Made by a program: the position numbers and the translations under genes. The notes under the pieces were generated by a model. That model ran no database searches. It was not told where the DNA came from and saw only the letters and a list, made by a program, of their open reading frames with translations. Positions 27,709 through 38,095 of a stretch of DNA of 64,000 nucleotides are shown here, piece after piece. The DNA lies in assembly GCA_040766325.1 (NCBI GenBank), contig JAXGQR010000013.1:4496-68495 (forward strand). The letters are read 5' to 3'. Origin of the DNA: Dehalobacterium sp040766325 (lineage in GTDB: Bacteria; Bacillota; Dehalobacteriia; Dehalobacteriales; Dehalobacteriaceae). The first letter of the stretch is position 1. The number at the start of each line of letters is the position of its first letter.

Positions 27709-29308
27709 AGTGTCTGCTGATTAATTAGCAAAGCATTGATTTTACTGACTTTAAGGCCATTTTATAGTATAATTAATGCAAGGGTTTTGTTAATTTTAAA
27801 CCATTTTTCTTGCACTTTTTATGAAAATTACTATAGATTGGAGTCCTAAAAATATTTTACAAACCTACTGATAAGTTGCAGTTTACATTTCTTGATTTTA
27901 ATCAGCCTATGGGCCTTCGAATGAATCCGAATAATCGATGGATCAAAATGGCAGACTGCATTCCGCAGGATGTGTTTGAAGAGAAATATGCGAAATTGTT
28001 TCCAAACAGCACCGGAAATGTGGCTAAGCCGCTCCGGCTTTGCACTTGGCGCTCTGATCATACAGACCAAATATCAGTTCTCTGACCGTGAACTGATTGA
28101 AGTCTAGCTTGGAGAATCCATATTATCAGTATTTCATAGGGCTGCCTGGTTACCAGCAGGAACCTCCAATTGAGGCCAGCGTTCTGGTTCTTTTCCGCAA
28201 GCGAATCGACATGGGTATGATCATGGAAGCCAATGAGTATATGCTCTCAGATAATCGCAAGGATGATGACAATCAGCCGCCTTCCGGCACTTCGGATCTG
28301 TTGAAGTAAAAGAAGGAGCGGCGGAACCTGAAACGAGGAGTGCGTGCTTGATGCAACCTGTGCTCCGTCAAACATAAGATACCCACAGGATTATTCCCTT
28401 CTGAACGAGGCAAGGGAAAAACTGGAAAACATCATAGACCGTTTTTCAAAAAGCTATGGATTCAAGAAACCTAGAACCTATCGTCGCGAAGCCAGAAAGA
28501 ACTATCTGGCTCTTGCGAAATGCAAAAAACAGCACCAAAGAAGATCCGTAAAACCATACGCAAGCAACTGGGTTATGTTAACAGAGACCTTGGCTATCTG
28601 CGTTAATGGCAATGCAGGGGTTATGCCCCAACATCGAAAGAAATAAGGCTGTTATTGACCATCCGAAAGCTGTATGAACAGCAGGAGTATATGTACAGAA
28701 ACAGCACGCATTCCATCGCAAACCGAATTGTCAGTATCGCTGAAAGCCATATCTCGGCAATCGTCAGAGGTAAGATCAAGTCGCCAGTGGAATTTGGAGC
28801 CCAGGTTTGATCTGAGCATTGATTCCGAGGGCTATGGAAGGGGATCGAAAAAATATCATTTGACGCCTACAATGAAAACACCTGCCTGCAGGAAGCGGTC
28901 GAACGCTTCAAAACGTACGGACACTATCCGGAAAGAGTTCTGGCAGATCAGATATACCAAGACCGCGCAAACAGGAGCACTGCAAACTTCATGGAATCCG
29001 GTTATCGGGACCCAAACTTGGCAGGCCAACGGCAACAGCAAAAACAGATAAAAAGATAGAGTACAAGGATAATACGGACAGGATTGAAGTAGAAAGATCG
29101 TTCAGCTTAAGCAAACATTACTGTAAGGTATGGATTGATCAGAATGAAGCTGGAAGAAACTACGTTGACCTCCATCGCATTATCTGTATTCGTGACGAAT
29201 CTTTTCAAGATTCAGGCACGAATACTTTCTGTGCTATTTTTACTGTTTGAAATTTTAGACGCTAATCCTGCTGAATTAAGCCAAAATGCGGCTTGATCAG
29301 CAGACACT
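27709..29308 (+). mobile_element. IS1182-family element, copy 1, decayed
   Basis: The 1,600-base element is bounded by AGTGTCTGCTGAT and its complement ATCAGCAGACACT. A 4-base direct repeat ATTT flanks it (27705-27708 and 29309-29312), so this copy sits where it inserted. Its sequence is nearly the same as the intact copy at 59050-60652 but with multiple substitutions and indels. A promoter-like pair CTGACT and TATAAT (17-base spacing, near 27747-27775) lies in the left end. Confidence 0.88.
27853..29296 (+). pseudogene. IS1182-family transposase, frameshifted
   Basis: This is the broken counterpart of the 492-residue transposase of copy 2. Its start codon region has changed (ATTTTAC where copy 2 has a start ATG), and frame breaks occur near 28030, 28110, 28300, 28340, 28530 and 28800-28900. 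Readable parts include the N-terminal KLQFTFLDFNQPMGLRMN and the final EILDANPAELSQNAA. Lesion density far exceeds that of neighbouring genes, so decay is real. Confidence 0.85.
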
Positions 29309-29349
29309 ATTTAATAAATTTGAATGTATAATTCAAGGGAGGGTCCCGC

Positions 29350-30153
29350 ATGGGGAAGTTTTGGACCTTGTTTTTTAGTAAGTTCAAACAGCATCAGAAA
29401 CAACAACAATTTAAAAAAATCAAAGCCAAAACGAAAAGTCACGGGAATCGGAAGAAGAACTTCTAGTAGCTCAAGTTGATCAGGCTAAATTACCCCAACA
29501 TGTTGCCATCATCATGGACGGAAACGGACGCTGGGCCCAAAGAGGTTTGCCTCGTACTGTGGGACACCGTTATGGGGTCGAGGCATTGCGTAAGGTAATT
29601 GAAGCAGCGGTGGAGCAGGCTCCTATTCTCAGTGTCTATGCCTTTTCCGACAGAAAATTGGAAGAGGCCTAAAGATGAGGTTTCTGTTCTGATAAAGCGG
29701 TGCGATATTACACAAAAGAACTGGCAAGGCGCACAGACGAATATTAAATCAATTATCGAACTTCTTGAGGTTGCCTTGTGCCCAATTAGTTCAAGTAACT
29801 GCCTAAATACACGGCAAAACCCAGGACTTTCAATGAACGTAGCTTTGAATTATGGAGGACGCATGGAAATAGTTAGGGCTGCCCGCATTCTGGGCGATAG
29901 AATTGCTGCAGGTGATGCGAAGCGAAGCTGTGACCGAGGAACTTTTGCTTCCTATCTTTTACAGCAGGACAGCCGATCTGATCTTCTGATTCGTCCTTCC
30001 GGTGAGTTGCGTATCAGTAACTTTCTCCTTTGGCAGCTGGCTTATGCTGAGTTCTATTTTTCCGACATTAATTGGCCTGATTTCGGTAAGAAAGAATTCT
30101 ACCATGCTATGATTGATTTTCAACAACGAGAGCGCCGTTATGGCGGTATATAA
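29350..30153 (+). pseudogene. uppS: undecaprenyl diphosphate synthase, several frameshifts
   Basis: UppS makes the C55 lipid carrier for cell-wall synthesis. ATG 29350 follows GGGAGGGTCCCGC. The catalytic DGNGRWAQRG is readable in a second frame (about 29505-29545), VYAFS then TENWKRP cross another break near 29650, and the region 29690-29830 is scrambled. The C-terminus RPSGELRISNFLLWQLAYAEFYF is intact. At least four lesions cannot all be homopolymer slips. It sits directly beside IS copy 1. If truly broken, another prenyl transferase must replace it, because the lipid is essential. Confidence 0.8.
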
Positions 30154-30178
30154 GTGAAATATTTGGAGGTATCATCAT

Positions 30179-30958
30179 TTGCTTTGGCAGAGAGTTTTAA
30201 GTGCAGTGATAGGCATTCCCCTAATATTATGGATTTCTTATCAGGGGGGATTGATTTTTTGCATCGGTGTTGCTGGAATCATTTTCATCGGGCTTTATGA
30301 ATATGGTAGTATGATGAGATATAAAGGTTATGAAGCCTCCTTCATTTCCGCTTTCGCCGGTGGTGTATTGATACTGATGGAAACCCAAGGTATGTGGATT
30401 ATACCCGGAGGAGCCTTTTTTCTCATCTTGCTTATTTTTATCTTTACTGTGCTTTTCAGCGGCAGAAGTTATGAATCTGTCGCCATTTCTCTTACCGGTT
30501 TGCTATTATTTGCTTGGACCTTATCACACTTAATTTTAATTCGGGAAACCTTTCCTACGGGATTTAAATACATATTTTTAGCCTTTATTATCACCTGGAC
30601 CACAGATACAGGAGCCTATTGCTGCGGCCGTTTATTCGGCCGCCATAAACTTTCACCCACCATTAGTCCGAATAAAACAGTAGAAGGAGCTTTGGGTGGG
30701 ACCTTACTCTGTTTGATAGTGGTCTATGCCGCGAAAGGTTTTTTCCCTCAGATCCCGCTGCAAGTACTGATAACTTTGGGTGGAGTATGTTCTGTCGCCG
30801 GTCAAATGGGCGATCTGATGGAATCTGCCATAAAACGCTGGGTGGGAGTGAAAGATTCCGGCAATATCATACTCGGTCACGGGGGAATCCTAGATCGTTT
30901 TGACAGCTTGACATTGGTGGCACCTCTGATGTACTATTTTTTAAAGCCATTTATATAG
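30179..30958 (+). CDS. cdsA: phosphatidate cytidylyltransferase
   Basis: An integral membrane enzyme that forms CDP-diacylglycerol for phospholipid synthesis. It is 259 residues with about seven hydrophobic segments. The signature is at the C-terminus: VAGQMGDLMESAIKRWVGVKDSG...GHGGILDRFDSL. A TTG start at 30179 is used, with TTGGAGGTATC upstream. Confidence 0.94.
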   Translation: MLWQRVLSAVIGIPLILWISYQGGLIFCIGVAGIIFIGLYEYGSMMRYKGYEASFISAFAGGVLILMETQGMWIIPGGAFFLILLIFIFTVLFSGRSYESVAISLTGLLLFAWTLSHLILIRETFPTGFKYIFLAFIITWTTDTGAYCCGRLFGRHKLSPTISPNKTVEGALGGTLLCLIVVYAAKGFFPQIPLQVLITLGGVCSVAGQMGDLMESAIKRWVGVKDSGNIILGHGGILDRFDSLTLVAPLMYYFLKPFI

Positions 30959-30975
30959 GATGAGGTGAAACGTTT

Positions 30976-32052
30976 ATGGATCGATTAGTTAAGGCAGGAA
31001 CCCTGACCCTAGCATGCATTATCCTTTATTTACTATATTATCATATATTACCTGCTACGGGTGCAATTATTCATTTGGTCATGCCGGCCTTAATTCCGTT
31101 TATTTTTGCTCTGGTGGTGGCGGTGTTGATTGATCCTGTCGTCTCCTGGTTGACGAAACGATTGAAGATACCTCGCGGTTTTTCGGTGTTGATCATTCTT
31201 ATGACATTTTTTGGCGCAATTTCCGGTATCTTGGTACTGATCACTTCAAAACTACTCACAGAGCTCCATCGGTTTTCTCGTAATATCCCAGATCTTAATC
31301 AGCTCTTTAATAATATTTTACATGAATTTCAGTATTTTTACGATAATATGGATTTTTCACCGGAAGTAATGCAGCAAATCCAGCAAGGCCTCTCCAATGT
31401 TACCAATACTTTATCTGCTATTGTTTATGCCGCTGTCAACGGAACCGTAGATATAGTAACTGCTCTCCCCAGCCTGTTTATTATGGTAGTAATAACCATT
31501 ATTGCCACTTTTTTCTTTTCCCGGGATAAGGTTATAGTGGAAAAATTTTTTATCAGCATCTTACCTTTAAAATGGCAGAAGAATGTGGAAAGTGTTTATT
31601 TAGATATGACATCTTCCTTAGTACGTTACTTAGGTGCGATTGTTGTCTTGGTGAGTATTACCTCCCTTGTGTCCATTGTGGGCTTATCAATTTTAGGGGT
31701 GGAATATGCCTTTATGATGGGGCTTTTAATTGGTTTTGTGGACATTCTCCCGGTACTAGGCCCGGGGTTGGTTTTTGTGACCTGGATTATTATATCCTTA
31801 ATAACAGGGGAGGTAAAATTTGCTTTAGGTCTTATCGTACTTTATACCTTTATTACTGTGCAAAGACAGATACTGGAACCAAAGCTGGTGGCAACGACGA
31901 TTAACGTCCATCCATTGTCTACCCTAGCAGCTATTTTCATCGGCTTAAAGCTTTTAGGCCCATGGGGTGTTATTATCGGACCTGTCACGCTGGTGGCAGG
32001 AAAATCCATTAATAAGTTGATAAAAACCAAAGATGAAGAAAAAAGAAAATAG
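30976..32052 (+). CDS. AI-2E/YtvI family permease, sporulation-associated type
   Basis: A 358-residue polytopic membrane protein of the AI-2E exporter/PerM family. Hydrophobic segments occur near residues 8-28, 35-50, 65-85, 155-180, 210-240, 250-280 and 300-340. The family block GVEYAFMMGLLIGFVDILPVLGPG is present. In Firmicutes a paralogue (YtvI) is made during sporulation; here the gene is inserted between cdsA and dxr. Substrate is unknown. Confidence 0.8.
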   Translation: MDRLVKAGTLTLACIILYLLYYHILPATGAIIHLVMPALIPFIFALVVAVLIDPVVSWLTKRLKIPRGFSVLIILMTFFGAISGILVLITSKLLTELHRFSRNIPDLNQLFNNILHEFQYFYDNMDFSPEVMQQIQQGLSNVTNTLSAIVYAAVNGTVDIVTALPSLFIMVVITIIATFFFSRDKVIVEKFFISILPLKWQKNVESVYLDMTSSLVRYLGAIVVLVSITSLVSIVGLSILGVEYAFMMGLLIGFVDILPVLGPGLVFVTWIIISLITGEVKFALGLIVLYTFITVQRQILEPKLVATTINVHPLSTLAAIFIGLKLLGPWGVIIGPVTLVAGKSINKLIKTKDEEKRK

Positions 32053-32099
32053 TAGGAAATATTTCTTAATAAGCAAAACCAAAGCTAAAAGGAGCAGGA

Positions 32100-33248
32100 T
32101 TGGATTTTATGAAATGTATATCATTATTGGGTTCCACCGGATCTATCGGTCGTCAGACTTTGGAAGTGGTAGACTGGTTTCCGAAGGAATTTTCCATAAC
32201 CGCTTTGGCGGCCCATTCTAATGTGGATTTATTGGCGGAACAGATAAAAAAATATCATCCCCATCTGGCAGTGATTTATGATGAAAACCTCTACCCGGCA
32301 TTAAAGGAGAGGCTGCCCTCCTTTAAAGGAGAAATTCTCACGGGTATGGAGGGCTTAATTGCTGCAGCTACGCTACCGCAAGCAGATATCCTCTTCACCG
32401 CTGTCTCAGGAGTAATCGGTCTTCAGCCAACTTTGCAGGGCATTGCTGCAGGTAAGGATATTGCTCTAGCCAACAAAGAAACATTGGTGGCGGGAGGTTC
32501 CTTGGTGATGCCCCTGGCCCGGGAGCATGGGGTAAAAATTATCCCGGTAGACAGCGAGCATTCAGCTGTTTTTCAGTGCCTTGAAGAAGGGGAGACCATT
32601 GAGAAAATCCTCCTCACTGCCTCTGGCGGACCCTTTCGCACTTATACCCGTGGGGAAATGGAGACCGTTACCCCGGAAATGGCTTTAAAACACCCGACTT
32701 GGCGTATGGGGGCGAAGATTACAATTGATTCCGCAACTATGATGAATAAGGGATTAGAGGTAATTGAAGCTCGGTGGCTTTTTGATATTCCCTTTGAGAA
32801 TATATCCGTAGTGATTCATCCTCAAAGTGTAATTCATTCCATGGTCCAATATCAGGACGGCTCAATATTAGGCCATCTAGGCAAGACGGATATGAAAATT
32901 CCCATTCAATATGCCCTTACCTATCCACATCGTTGGCAAAATCATTTAGCACGCCTTGATTTTGGCCAGCTGAAACAAATTACCTTTGAAGAGCCGGATT
33001 TTGAGAGATTTCCTTGCTTGAGGCTGGCATATGAAGCAGGACAGGCAGGGGGAACATATCCTGTAGTGTTAAATGGAGCCAATGAGGTGTTGGTACAAGA
33101 ATTCTTACTTGGTAAAATTGACTTTATGGATATTCCCCGATACATTGAGGGTATTCTAAGGAAACATGAGATGATCCGGAGGCCTACTTTGGAGGATATT
33201 CTAACATCTGACAGATGGGCACGGGAAATTATCGAGGAGGTACGATAA
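32100..33248 (+). CDS. dxr: 1-deoxy-D-xylulose 5-phosphate reductoisomerase
   Basis: The second enzyme of the MEP isoprenoid pathway, forming methylerythritol 4-phosphate with NADPH. It is 382 residues long with LLGSTGSIGRQTLEVV at the nucleotide site, LANKETLVAGG, PVDSEHSAVFQCL, LTASGGPF and KITIDSATMMNKGLEVIEA. A TTG at 32100 after AAAGGAGCAGGA is the likely start; an ATG at 32109 is the alternative. The rseP gene starts the base after its stop. Confidence 0.95.
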   Translation: MDFMKCISLLGSTGSIGRQTLEVVDWFPKEFSITALAAHSNVDLLAEQIKKYHPHLAVIYDENLYPALKERLPSFKGEILTGMEGLIAAATLPQADILFTAVSGVIGLQPTLQGIAAGKDIALANKETLVAGGSLVMPLAREHGVKIIPVDSEHSAVFQCLEEGETIEKILLTASGGPFRTYTRGEMETVTPEMALKHPTWRMGAKITIDSATMMNKGLEVIEARWLFDIPFENISVVIHPQSVIHSMVQYQDGSILGHLGKTDMKIPIQYALTYPHRWQNHLARLDFGQLKQITFEEPDFERFPCLRLAYEAGQAGGTYPVVLNGANEVLVQEFLLGKIDFMDIPRYIEGILRKHEMIRRPTLEDILTSDRWAREIIEEVR

Positions 33249-34289
33249 ATGTCAATCCTCTGGTCAATTATTATTCTGGGCGTGTTAATTCTGGTTCACG
33301 AGTTCGGTCATTTTATTACGGCCAAAAAAAATGATGTACAGGTAGATGAATTTAGTTTGGGTATGGGACCGAAGCTTTTTGATATTGAAAAAGGCAGCAC
33401 AATCTACACTTTGCGTCTTTTGCCTATAGGTGGTTATGTACGTATGGCAGGGATGGACGAAACCGAACAGGAGGGAGGGGAAAGATCCTTAACCGGTTGT
33501 GATGATCCCCGCGGCTTTAACAATAAAACGGTGCTTCAGCGTATGTCCATTATTTTTTCCGGGCCGGTGATGAATTTTGTTACTGCCATCTTGTTTTTTA
33601 TCATAGCATATATGGGAGTGGGTATTCCCTCCAATGATAATGTCTTGGGCCAGGTCATGCCCGATCAACCTGCTGCCCGTGCAGGGATGGAACCGGGGGA
33701 CCGAGTGGTGAACATCAACGGTGCCGAGATTTCTACTTGGGATGAGATGGTACAAATCATCCATCAGAGCCCTAATCAAGAATTGACCATTACAGTTCAT
33801 CGAGATGAGCAGATCAAAATCTTTCAGGTAGTGCCGGAATTGGATCAGGAAAATAATATTGGACTTATCGGTGTTACCACTTCTATGGATAAAAAAGGCT
33901 TCATGGAAGCAGCCTCTTTGGGGGTTACTCAGACCTATGAATTTACTAAGCTTCTTATTTTAGCCATTGTGCAAATGATTACCGGGGCGATCCAACCTGA
34001 TTTAGCAGGACCTGTGGGTATTGTTTCTATGGTGGGAGAAGTATCTCGATTGGGAATCGGCAGTGTTTTAACCTTTGCCGGAGTTTTAAGCATCAATCTG
34101 GGATTGATCAATCTCTTTCCCATCCCGGCTTTGGATGGCAGCCGCTTAATTTTTCTGGCTCTAGAAGGGTTGCGGGGACGTCCATTGGCACCGGAAAAAG
34201 AAAATTTCATTCATTTCATCGGGTTCGTCCTTTTGATGGGACTGATGTTAATGGTCACCTACAAGGATATTCAGCGGTTGTTTCAATAA
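33249..34289 (+). CDS. rseP: RIP metalloprotease RseP/RasP
   Basis: A membrane site-2 zinc protease that cuts anti-sigma factors and leftover signal peptides within the membrane. It is 346 residues long. The zinc site HEFGH is in the first helix, a PDZ domain with GMEPGDRVVNINGAEI lies near residue 150, and the third zinc ligand is in NLFPIPALDGSR near residue 295. The gene starts directly after dxr. Confidence 0.95.
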   Translation: MSILWSIIILGVLILVHEFGHFITAKKNDVQVDEFSLGMGPKLFDIEKGSTIYTLRLLPIGGYVRMAGMDETEQEGGERSLTGCDDPRGFNNKTVLQRMSIIFSGPVMNFVTAILFFIIAYMGVGIPSNDNVLGQVMPDQPAARAGMEPGDRVVNINGAEISTWDEMVQIIHQSPNQELTITVHRDEQIKIFQVVPELDQENNIGLIGVTTSMDKKGFMEAASLGVTQTYEFTKLLILAIVQMITGAIQPDLAGPVGIVSMVGEVSRLGIGSVLTFAGVLSINLGLINLFPIPALDGSRLIFLALEGLRGRPLAPEKENFIHFIGFVLLMGLMLMVTYKDIQRLFQ

Positions 34290-34430
34290 ATAGCCAAAAA
34301 ATTTAAGGAATTTAAGCTCAGGATTAACCTAATTTTGGCTTCTTTGGTTCAGTTTGGTTCGGATATAGGATTATCCTGAGGAATAATAAAGAGTTTGTTT
34401 AGGAAAATTGGGGAAACAGGAGAGAAATTA

Positions 34431-35510
34431 ATGAAGAGAAGAAGAACTCGGCAAATTGTTGTTGGGTCGGTACCTATCGGCGGTGATGCTCTCATCTCCA
34501 TCCAGTCCATGACTAATACGGACACTAGAGATGTGGCAGCTACTGTAACACAGATTAACAGGCTGGAGGAAGCAGGATGTGATATTGTGCGTTCTGCTGT
34601 CCCGGATTGGGAAGCGGTGGAAGCTCTGCCTCAAATACTTGCTCAGATCAACCTTCCCTTGATTGCCGATATTCATTTTGATTACCGGCTAGCTTTAGGA
34701 GCGATTGAAGCTGGGGTTCATGGATTACGCTTAAATCCAGGGAATATCGGAGAGAGCGCAAGAGTGCGTGCGGTGGTTCAAGCTGCGGCAGTAGCCGGAG
34801 ATATTCCTATTCGTATCGGAGTCAACGCCGGTTCCCTGGGAAAAGACCTTTTGGAAAAGTATGGCCGCCCAACCGCCGAGGCTTTAGTAGAAAGCGCCTT
34901 GGGACATATTGGCATTTTGGAGAAATTAAATTATAATAAGATTAAAGTTTCTTTAAAATCATCTTCTATACCTTTGATGCTGTCTGCTTATCGGTTGCTG
35001 GCCGAGAAGACAGATTATCCCTTTCACTTGGGGGTCACGGAAGCGGGCACCCCCAAAAGCGGCAGTATAAAATCGGCGGTAGGGATCGGGGCTTTGTTGG
35101 CGGAAGGGATCGGAGATACGATACGGGTTTCTTTAACAGGGGATCCGGTAGAAGAGGTCTATGTTGCCAAAGAAATTTTACGTGCCTTAGATCTAAGAAG
35201 AGACGGTATTAAGTTTATCTCCTGCCCCACATGCGGTCGTACCCAAATTGACCTCATTACCATTGCCGAGCAGGTGGAAGAGGGTCTTAAAGGCTTGAAA
35301 GTTTTGCATCCCATCACTGTAGCTGTCATGGGATGTGTTGTTAATGGTCCCGGGGAAGCAAGAGAAGCTGATTTTGGTATTGCCGGAGGAAAAGGGACAG
35401 GACTTCTCTTTAAAAAGGGTAAGGTGGTCAAGAAGCTTCACGAGGACCAGTTGGTAGACGCTTTAATTGCTGAGGTACGCGATTTTTGCCGTCAAGGAGA
35501 TAACCTCTAG
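34431..35510 (+). CDS. ispG: (E)-4-hydroxy-3-methylbut-2-enyl-diphosphate synthase
   Basis: The penultimate MEP-pathway enzyme, a [4Fe-4S] protein that converts MEcPP to HMBPP. About 359 residues from ATG 34431 after CAGGAGAGAAATTA. Motifs include ISIQSMTNTDTRD, LIADIHFDYRLAL, RLNPGNIG, and the cluster cysteines in SCPTCGRTQ and GCVVNGPGEA. Together with dxr and uppS the locus covers early and late steps of the isoprenoid carrier pathway. Confidence 0.96.
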   Translation: MKRRRTRQIVVGSVPIGGDALISIQSMTNTDTRDVAATVTQINRLEEAGCDIVRSAVPDWEAVEALPQILAQINLPLIADIHFDYRLALGAIEAGVHGLRLNPGNIGESARVRAVVQAAAVAGDIPIRIGVNAGSLGKDLLEKYGRPTAEALVESALGHIGILEKLNYNKIKVSLKSSSIPLMLSAYRLLAEKTDYPFHLGVTEAGTPKSGSIKSAVGIGALLAEGIGDTIRVSLTGDPVEEVYVAKEILRALDLRRDGIKFISCPTCGRTQIDLITIAEQVEEGLKGLKVLHPITVAVMGCVVNGPGEAREADFGIAGGKGTGLLFKKGKVVKKLHEDQLVDALIAEVRDFCRQGDNL

Positions 35511-35626
35511 AATGTTTGCCCTACCTACGGGACTAAAAAGTCAAAATATGGCAATAATAATGTTATTTAATTATTAACAAGCACATTTTATTCGGATAAT
35601 GTCAATGATAACAGGGAGGAAAAAAG

Positions 35627-37333
35627 ATGAGAGCTTCACAAATGTTTGCCCCTACTTTACGGGAGGTACCCGCTGAGGCTGATATCGTCAGCCATCGCTT
35701 GCTATTGCGCTCCGGAATGCTGCGTAAGACTGCTTCCGGTGTTTATACATACATGCCTCTAGCCTGGCGCACTATGAAGAAGATTATGGATATTATTCGG
35801 GAGGAAATGGATGCTGCCGGATGTCAGGAATTAATGCTGCCCATCGTCCATCCGGCGGAACTATGGCAGCAGTCCGGTCGCTGGCAGGTTTACGGTGAGG
35901 AATTATGGCGTTTGCACGACCGCCACGGCCGAGATTTTTGCCTGGGTCCCACCCATGAAGAGGTGATTACCGATTTAGTAGCAGGAGATGTAAATTCCTA
36001 TAAACAGCTCCCCCTAAGACTCTACCAGATTCAGAATAAATACCGGGATGAGCGACGCCCCCGTTTCGGCTTAATGCGCGGGCGGGAGTTTATTATGAAG
36101 GATATGTATTCTTTTGACCGAGATGAAGCAGGTCTGGATGAAAGTTATCGATTGATGCACCAGGCCTATACCAATATTTTTACTCGCTGCGGTTTAAATT
36201 TTCGTCCGGTAGCAGCAGACAGCGGAGCCATCGGCGGGGATACGAGCCAAGAGTTTATGGTGCTGGCGGAATCCGGTGAAGCAGGGATTATTTACTGCAC
36301 TTCATGTGCTTATGCCGCAAGTACGGAAATCGCCACCGCCTATTTGGACAAAATCCCCAGTCAGGCAATTCCAGAACCCCTGGAAGAGGTATATACCCCC
36401 GATTGCAAGACAATCGATGCTTTAATCGACTTTTTAGGGGTGCTGGCGAAGAAAACTTTGAAAACATTGTGTTATATGGCAGACGAAGAATTTGTCATGG
36501 TTTTGCTCCGAGGGGATCGGAAGGTAAATGAAATAAAGGTTAAGAATCACCTCGGTTGCTTGGAATTAAATATGGCTAAGGATGAGGAAATTCAGCAGCA
36601 TATTGGTTCTCCTGCCGGTTATTTAGGTCCTGTGGGGGTGAAGAACGTACGTATTGTTGTTGATCAGGAAATTCCTTACCTGGCTAATATGATAAGCGGC
36701 GCTAATAAGGACCAATATCACCTTAAAAATGTAAATCCAGGACGAGATTTTCCTATTGATGATGTGGCAGATGTACGATTGGTGGAAGCCGGAGAGTTTT
36801 GCCCCCAATGCCGTCATGAACTGGCTTTTGCCCGGGGTATTGAAGCGGGTCAGATCTTTAAACTGGGCACAAAGTACAGTGAATCCATGGGGGCAAAATT
36901 CCTGGATGAAAACGGGAAAGAGCAATTGATGGTTATGGGTTGCTACGGGATCGGTGTAGGCAGAACCATGGCAGCAGCTATTGAGCAAAATCATGATGAG
37001 GACGGCATTATCTGGCCACTAGCTATTGCTCCCTATCACGCGGTGCTAGTTCCGGTGAGCGATAAGGACCCCGACCAGATGGCCGCGGCAGAAAAAATCT
37101 ACCAGGATATGATCCGGGCCGGTGTGGAAGTGGTCATTGATGATCGCAGGGAACGTCCTGGAGTGAAATTTAAAGATGCGGATCTCATCGGCTATCCTTT
37201 CCGGGTGACTATTGGCTCCAAATCCCTGGCTGAAGGAAAGGGAGAGGTTAAAATGCGTTCCGGGGGTAAAGTTGAGATGGTTACCCTCGACGAAATTGTG
37301 TCTTATATCCTTAAAAAGATGAAAAACATGTAG
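35627..37333 (+). CDS. proS: prolyl-tRNA synthetase
   Basis: Charges tRNA-Pro. It is 568 residues long, the bacterial type with an editing insertion. Class II motifs are seen: motif 1 at VSHRLLLRSGMLRKTASGVYTYMPL, motif 2 in YRDERRPRFGLMRGREFIMKD, motif 3 in MGCYGIGVGRTMAAAIEQ. The YbaK-like editing domain is at about residues 225-390, and the anticodon-binding domain is C-terminal. ATG 35627 follows GGGAGGAAAAAAG. Confidence 0.97.
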   Translation: MRASQMFAPTLREVPAEADIVSHRLLLRSGMLRKTASGVYTYMPLAWRTMKKIMDIIREEMDAAGCQELMLPIVHPAELWQQSGRWQVYGEELWRLHDRHGRDFCLGPTHEEVITDLVAGDVNSYKQLPLRLYQIQNKYRDERRPRFGLMRGREFIMKDMYSFDRDEAGLDESYRLMHQAYTNIFTRCGLNFRPVAADSGAIGGDTSQEFMVLAESGEAGIIYCTSCAYAASTEIATAYLDKIPSQAIPEPLEEVYTPDCKTIDALIDFLGVLAKKTLKTLCYMADEEFVMVLLRGDRKVNEIKVKNHLGCLELNMAKDEEIQQHIGSPAGYLGPVGVKNVRIVVDQEIPYLANMISGANKDQYHLKNVNPGRDFPIDDVADVRLVEAGEFCPQCRHELAFARGIEAGQIFKLGTKYSESMGAKFLDENGKEQLMVMGCYGIGVGRTMAAAIEQNHDEDGIIWPLAIAPYHAVLVPVSDKDPDQMAAAEKIYQDMIRAGVEVVIDDRRERPGVKFKDADLIGYPFRVTIGSKSLAEGKGEVKMRSGGKVEMVTLDEIVSYILKKMKNM

Positions 37334-37355
37334 TTTTGATGGAGGTTTTGAATCA

Positions 37356-38063
37356 ATGTCATCCGTCACAGCAATTATTCCCGCCTATAATGAAGAAAGC
37401 ACCATTGGTGGTATCGTTACAGTCTTAAAACAAATTTCGGAAATTAAAGAAATTATTGTTGTTAGCGACGGTTCGAAGGATCATACTGCCGAAAGAGCTC
37501 GGGCTTCGGGGGCTAAGGTAATCGAGTTACCGGAAAATATGGGTAAAGGAGGAGCCATGAGCGCCGGCGTAGCTCAGGCACACCATGATGTAATTCTTTT
37601 TTTGGATGCCGATCTGATTGGATTAACGCCTGCCCATGTACGGGATTTGATTGATCCTGTGTTGACACGGGATGTGGCCATGTCCATCGGAATTTTTGAA
37701 AAAGGTCGTTTAGCTACGGACTTGGCTCAGACGGTAGCACCCTATCTTTCCGGTCAGCGAGCCTTGAGAAAGGATTTGCTCCAAGCTATTCGACATGTTG
37801 AGGACAGCGGTTTCGGGGTAGAGGTAACCCTGACCAAATATGCTCATGATCATCATCTCAAAGTTCAGGAAGTTGAGCTTACAGGGATGACTCACATTAT
37901 GAAGGAAGAAAAATTAGGGATAAAAAAAGGCATACAAGCACGTATGAAAATGTATTGGGAAATTGCTAAGGCAGTTGGGATTGGGCTGAAACATAAAAAT
38001 GTTTCTTTAGACGAAGAAAACGAACTTCATGATGCTGGGTGTGAGGAGAGTCATCATCACTAA
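37356..38063 (+). CDS. GT2 family glycosyltransferase
   Basis: A 235-residue GT-A fold transferase without membrane segments. It begins SSVTAIIPAYNEESTIGGIV, has VSDGSKDHT, and the metal-binding DAD in ILFLDADLIGL. The C-terminus ends in a His-rich tail (ESHHH). It resembles glucosyl-3-phosphoglycerate synthase-like and dolichol-phosphate mannosyltransferase-like enzymes, but acceptor and donor are not determinable. Inserted between proS and polC. Confidence 0.8.
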   Translation: MSSVTAIIPAYNEESTIGGIVTVLKQISEIKEIIVVSDGSKDHTAERARASGAKVIELPENMGKGGAMSAGVAQAHHDVILFLDADLIGLTPAHVRDLIDPVLTRDVAMSIGIFEKGRLATDLAQTVAPYLSGQRALRKDLLQAIRHVEDSGFGVEVTLTKYAHDHHLKVQEVELTGMTHIMKEEKLGIKKGIQARMKMYWEIAKAVGIGLKHKNVSLDEENELHDAGCEESHHH

Positions 38064-38095
38064 GAATGGTTAGAGCGTGTTAAAGAGGTGAATAT

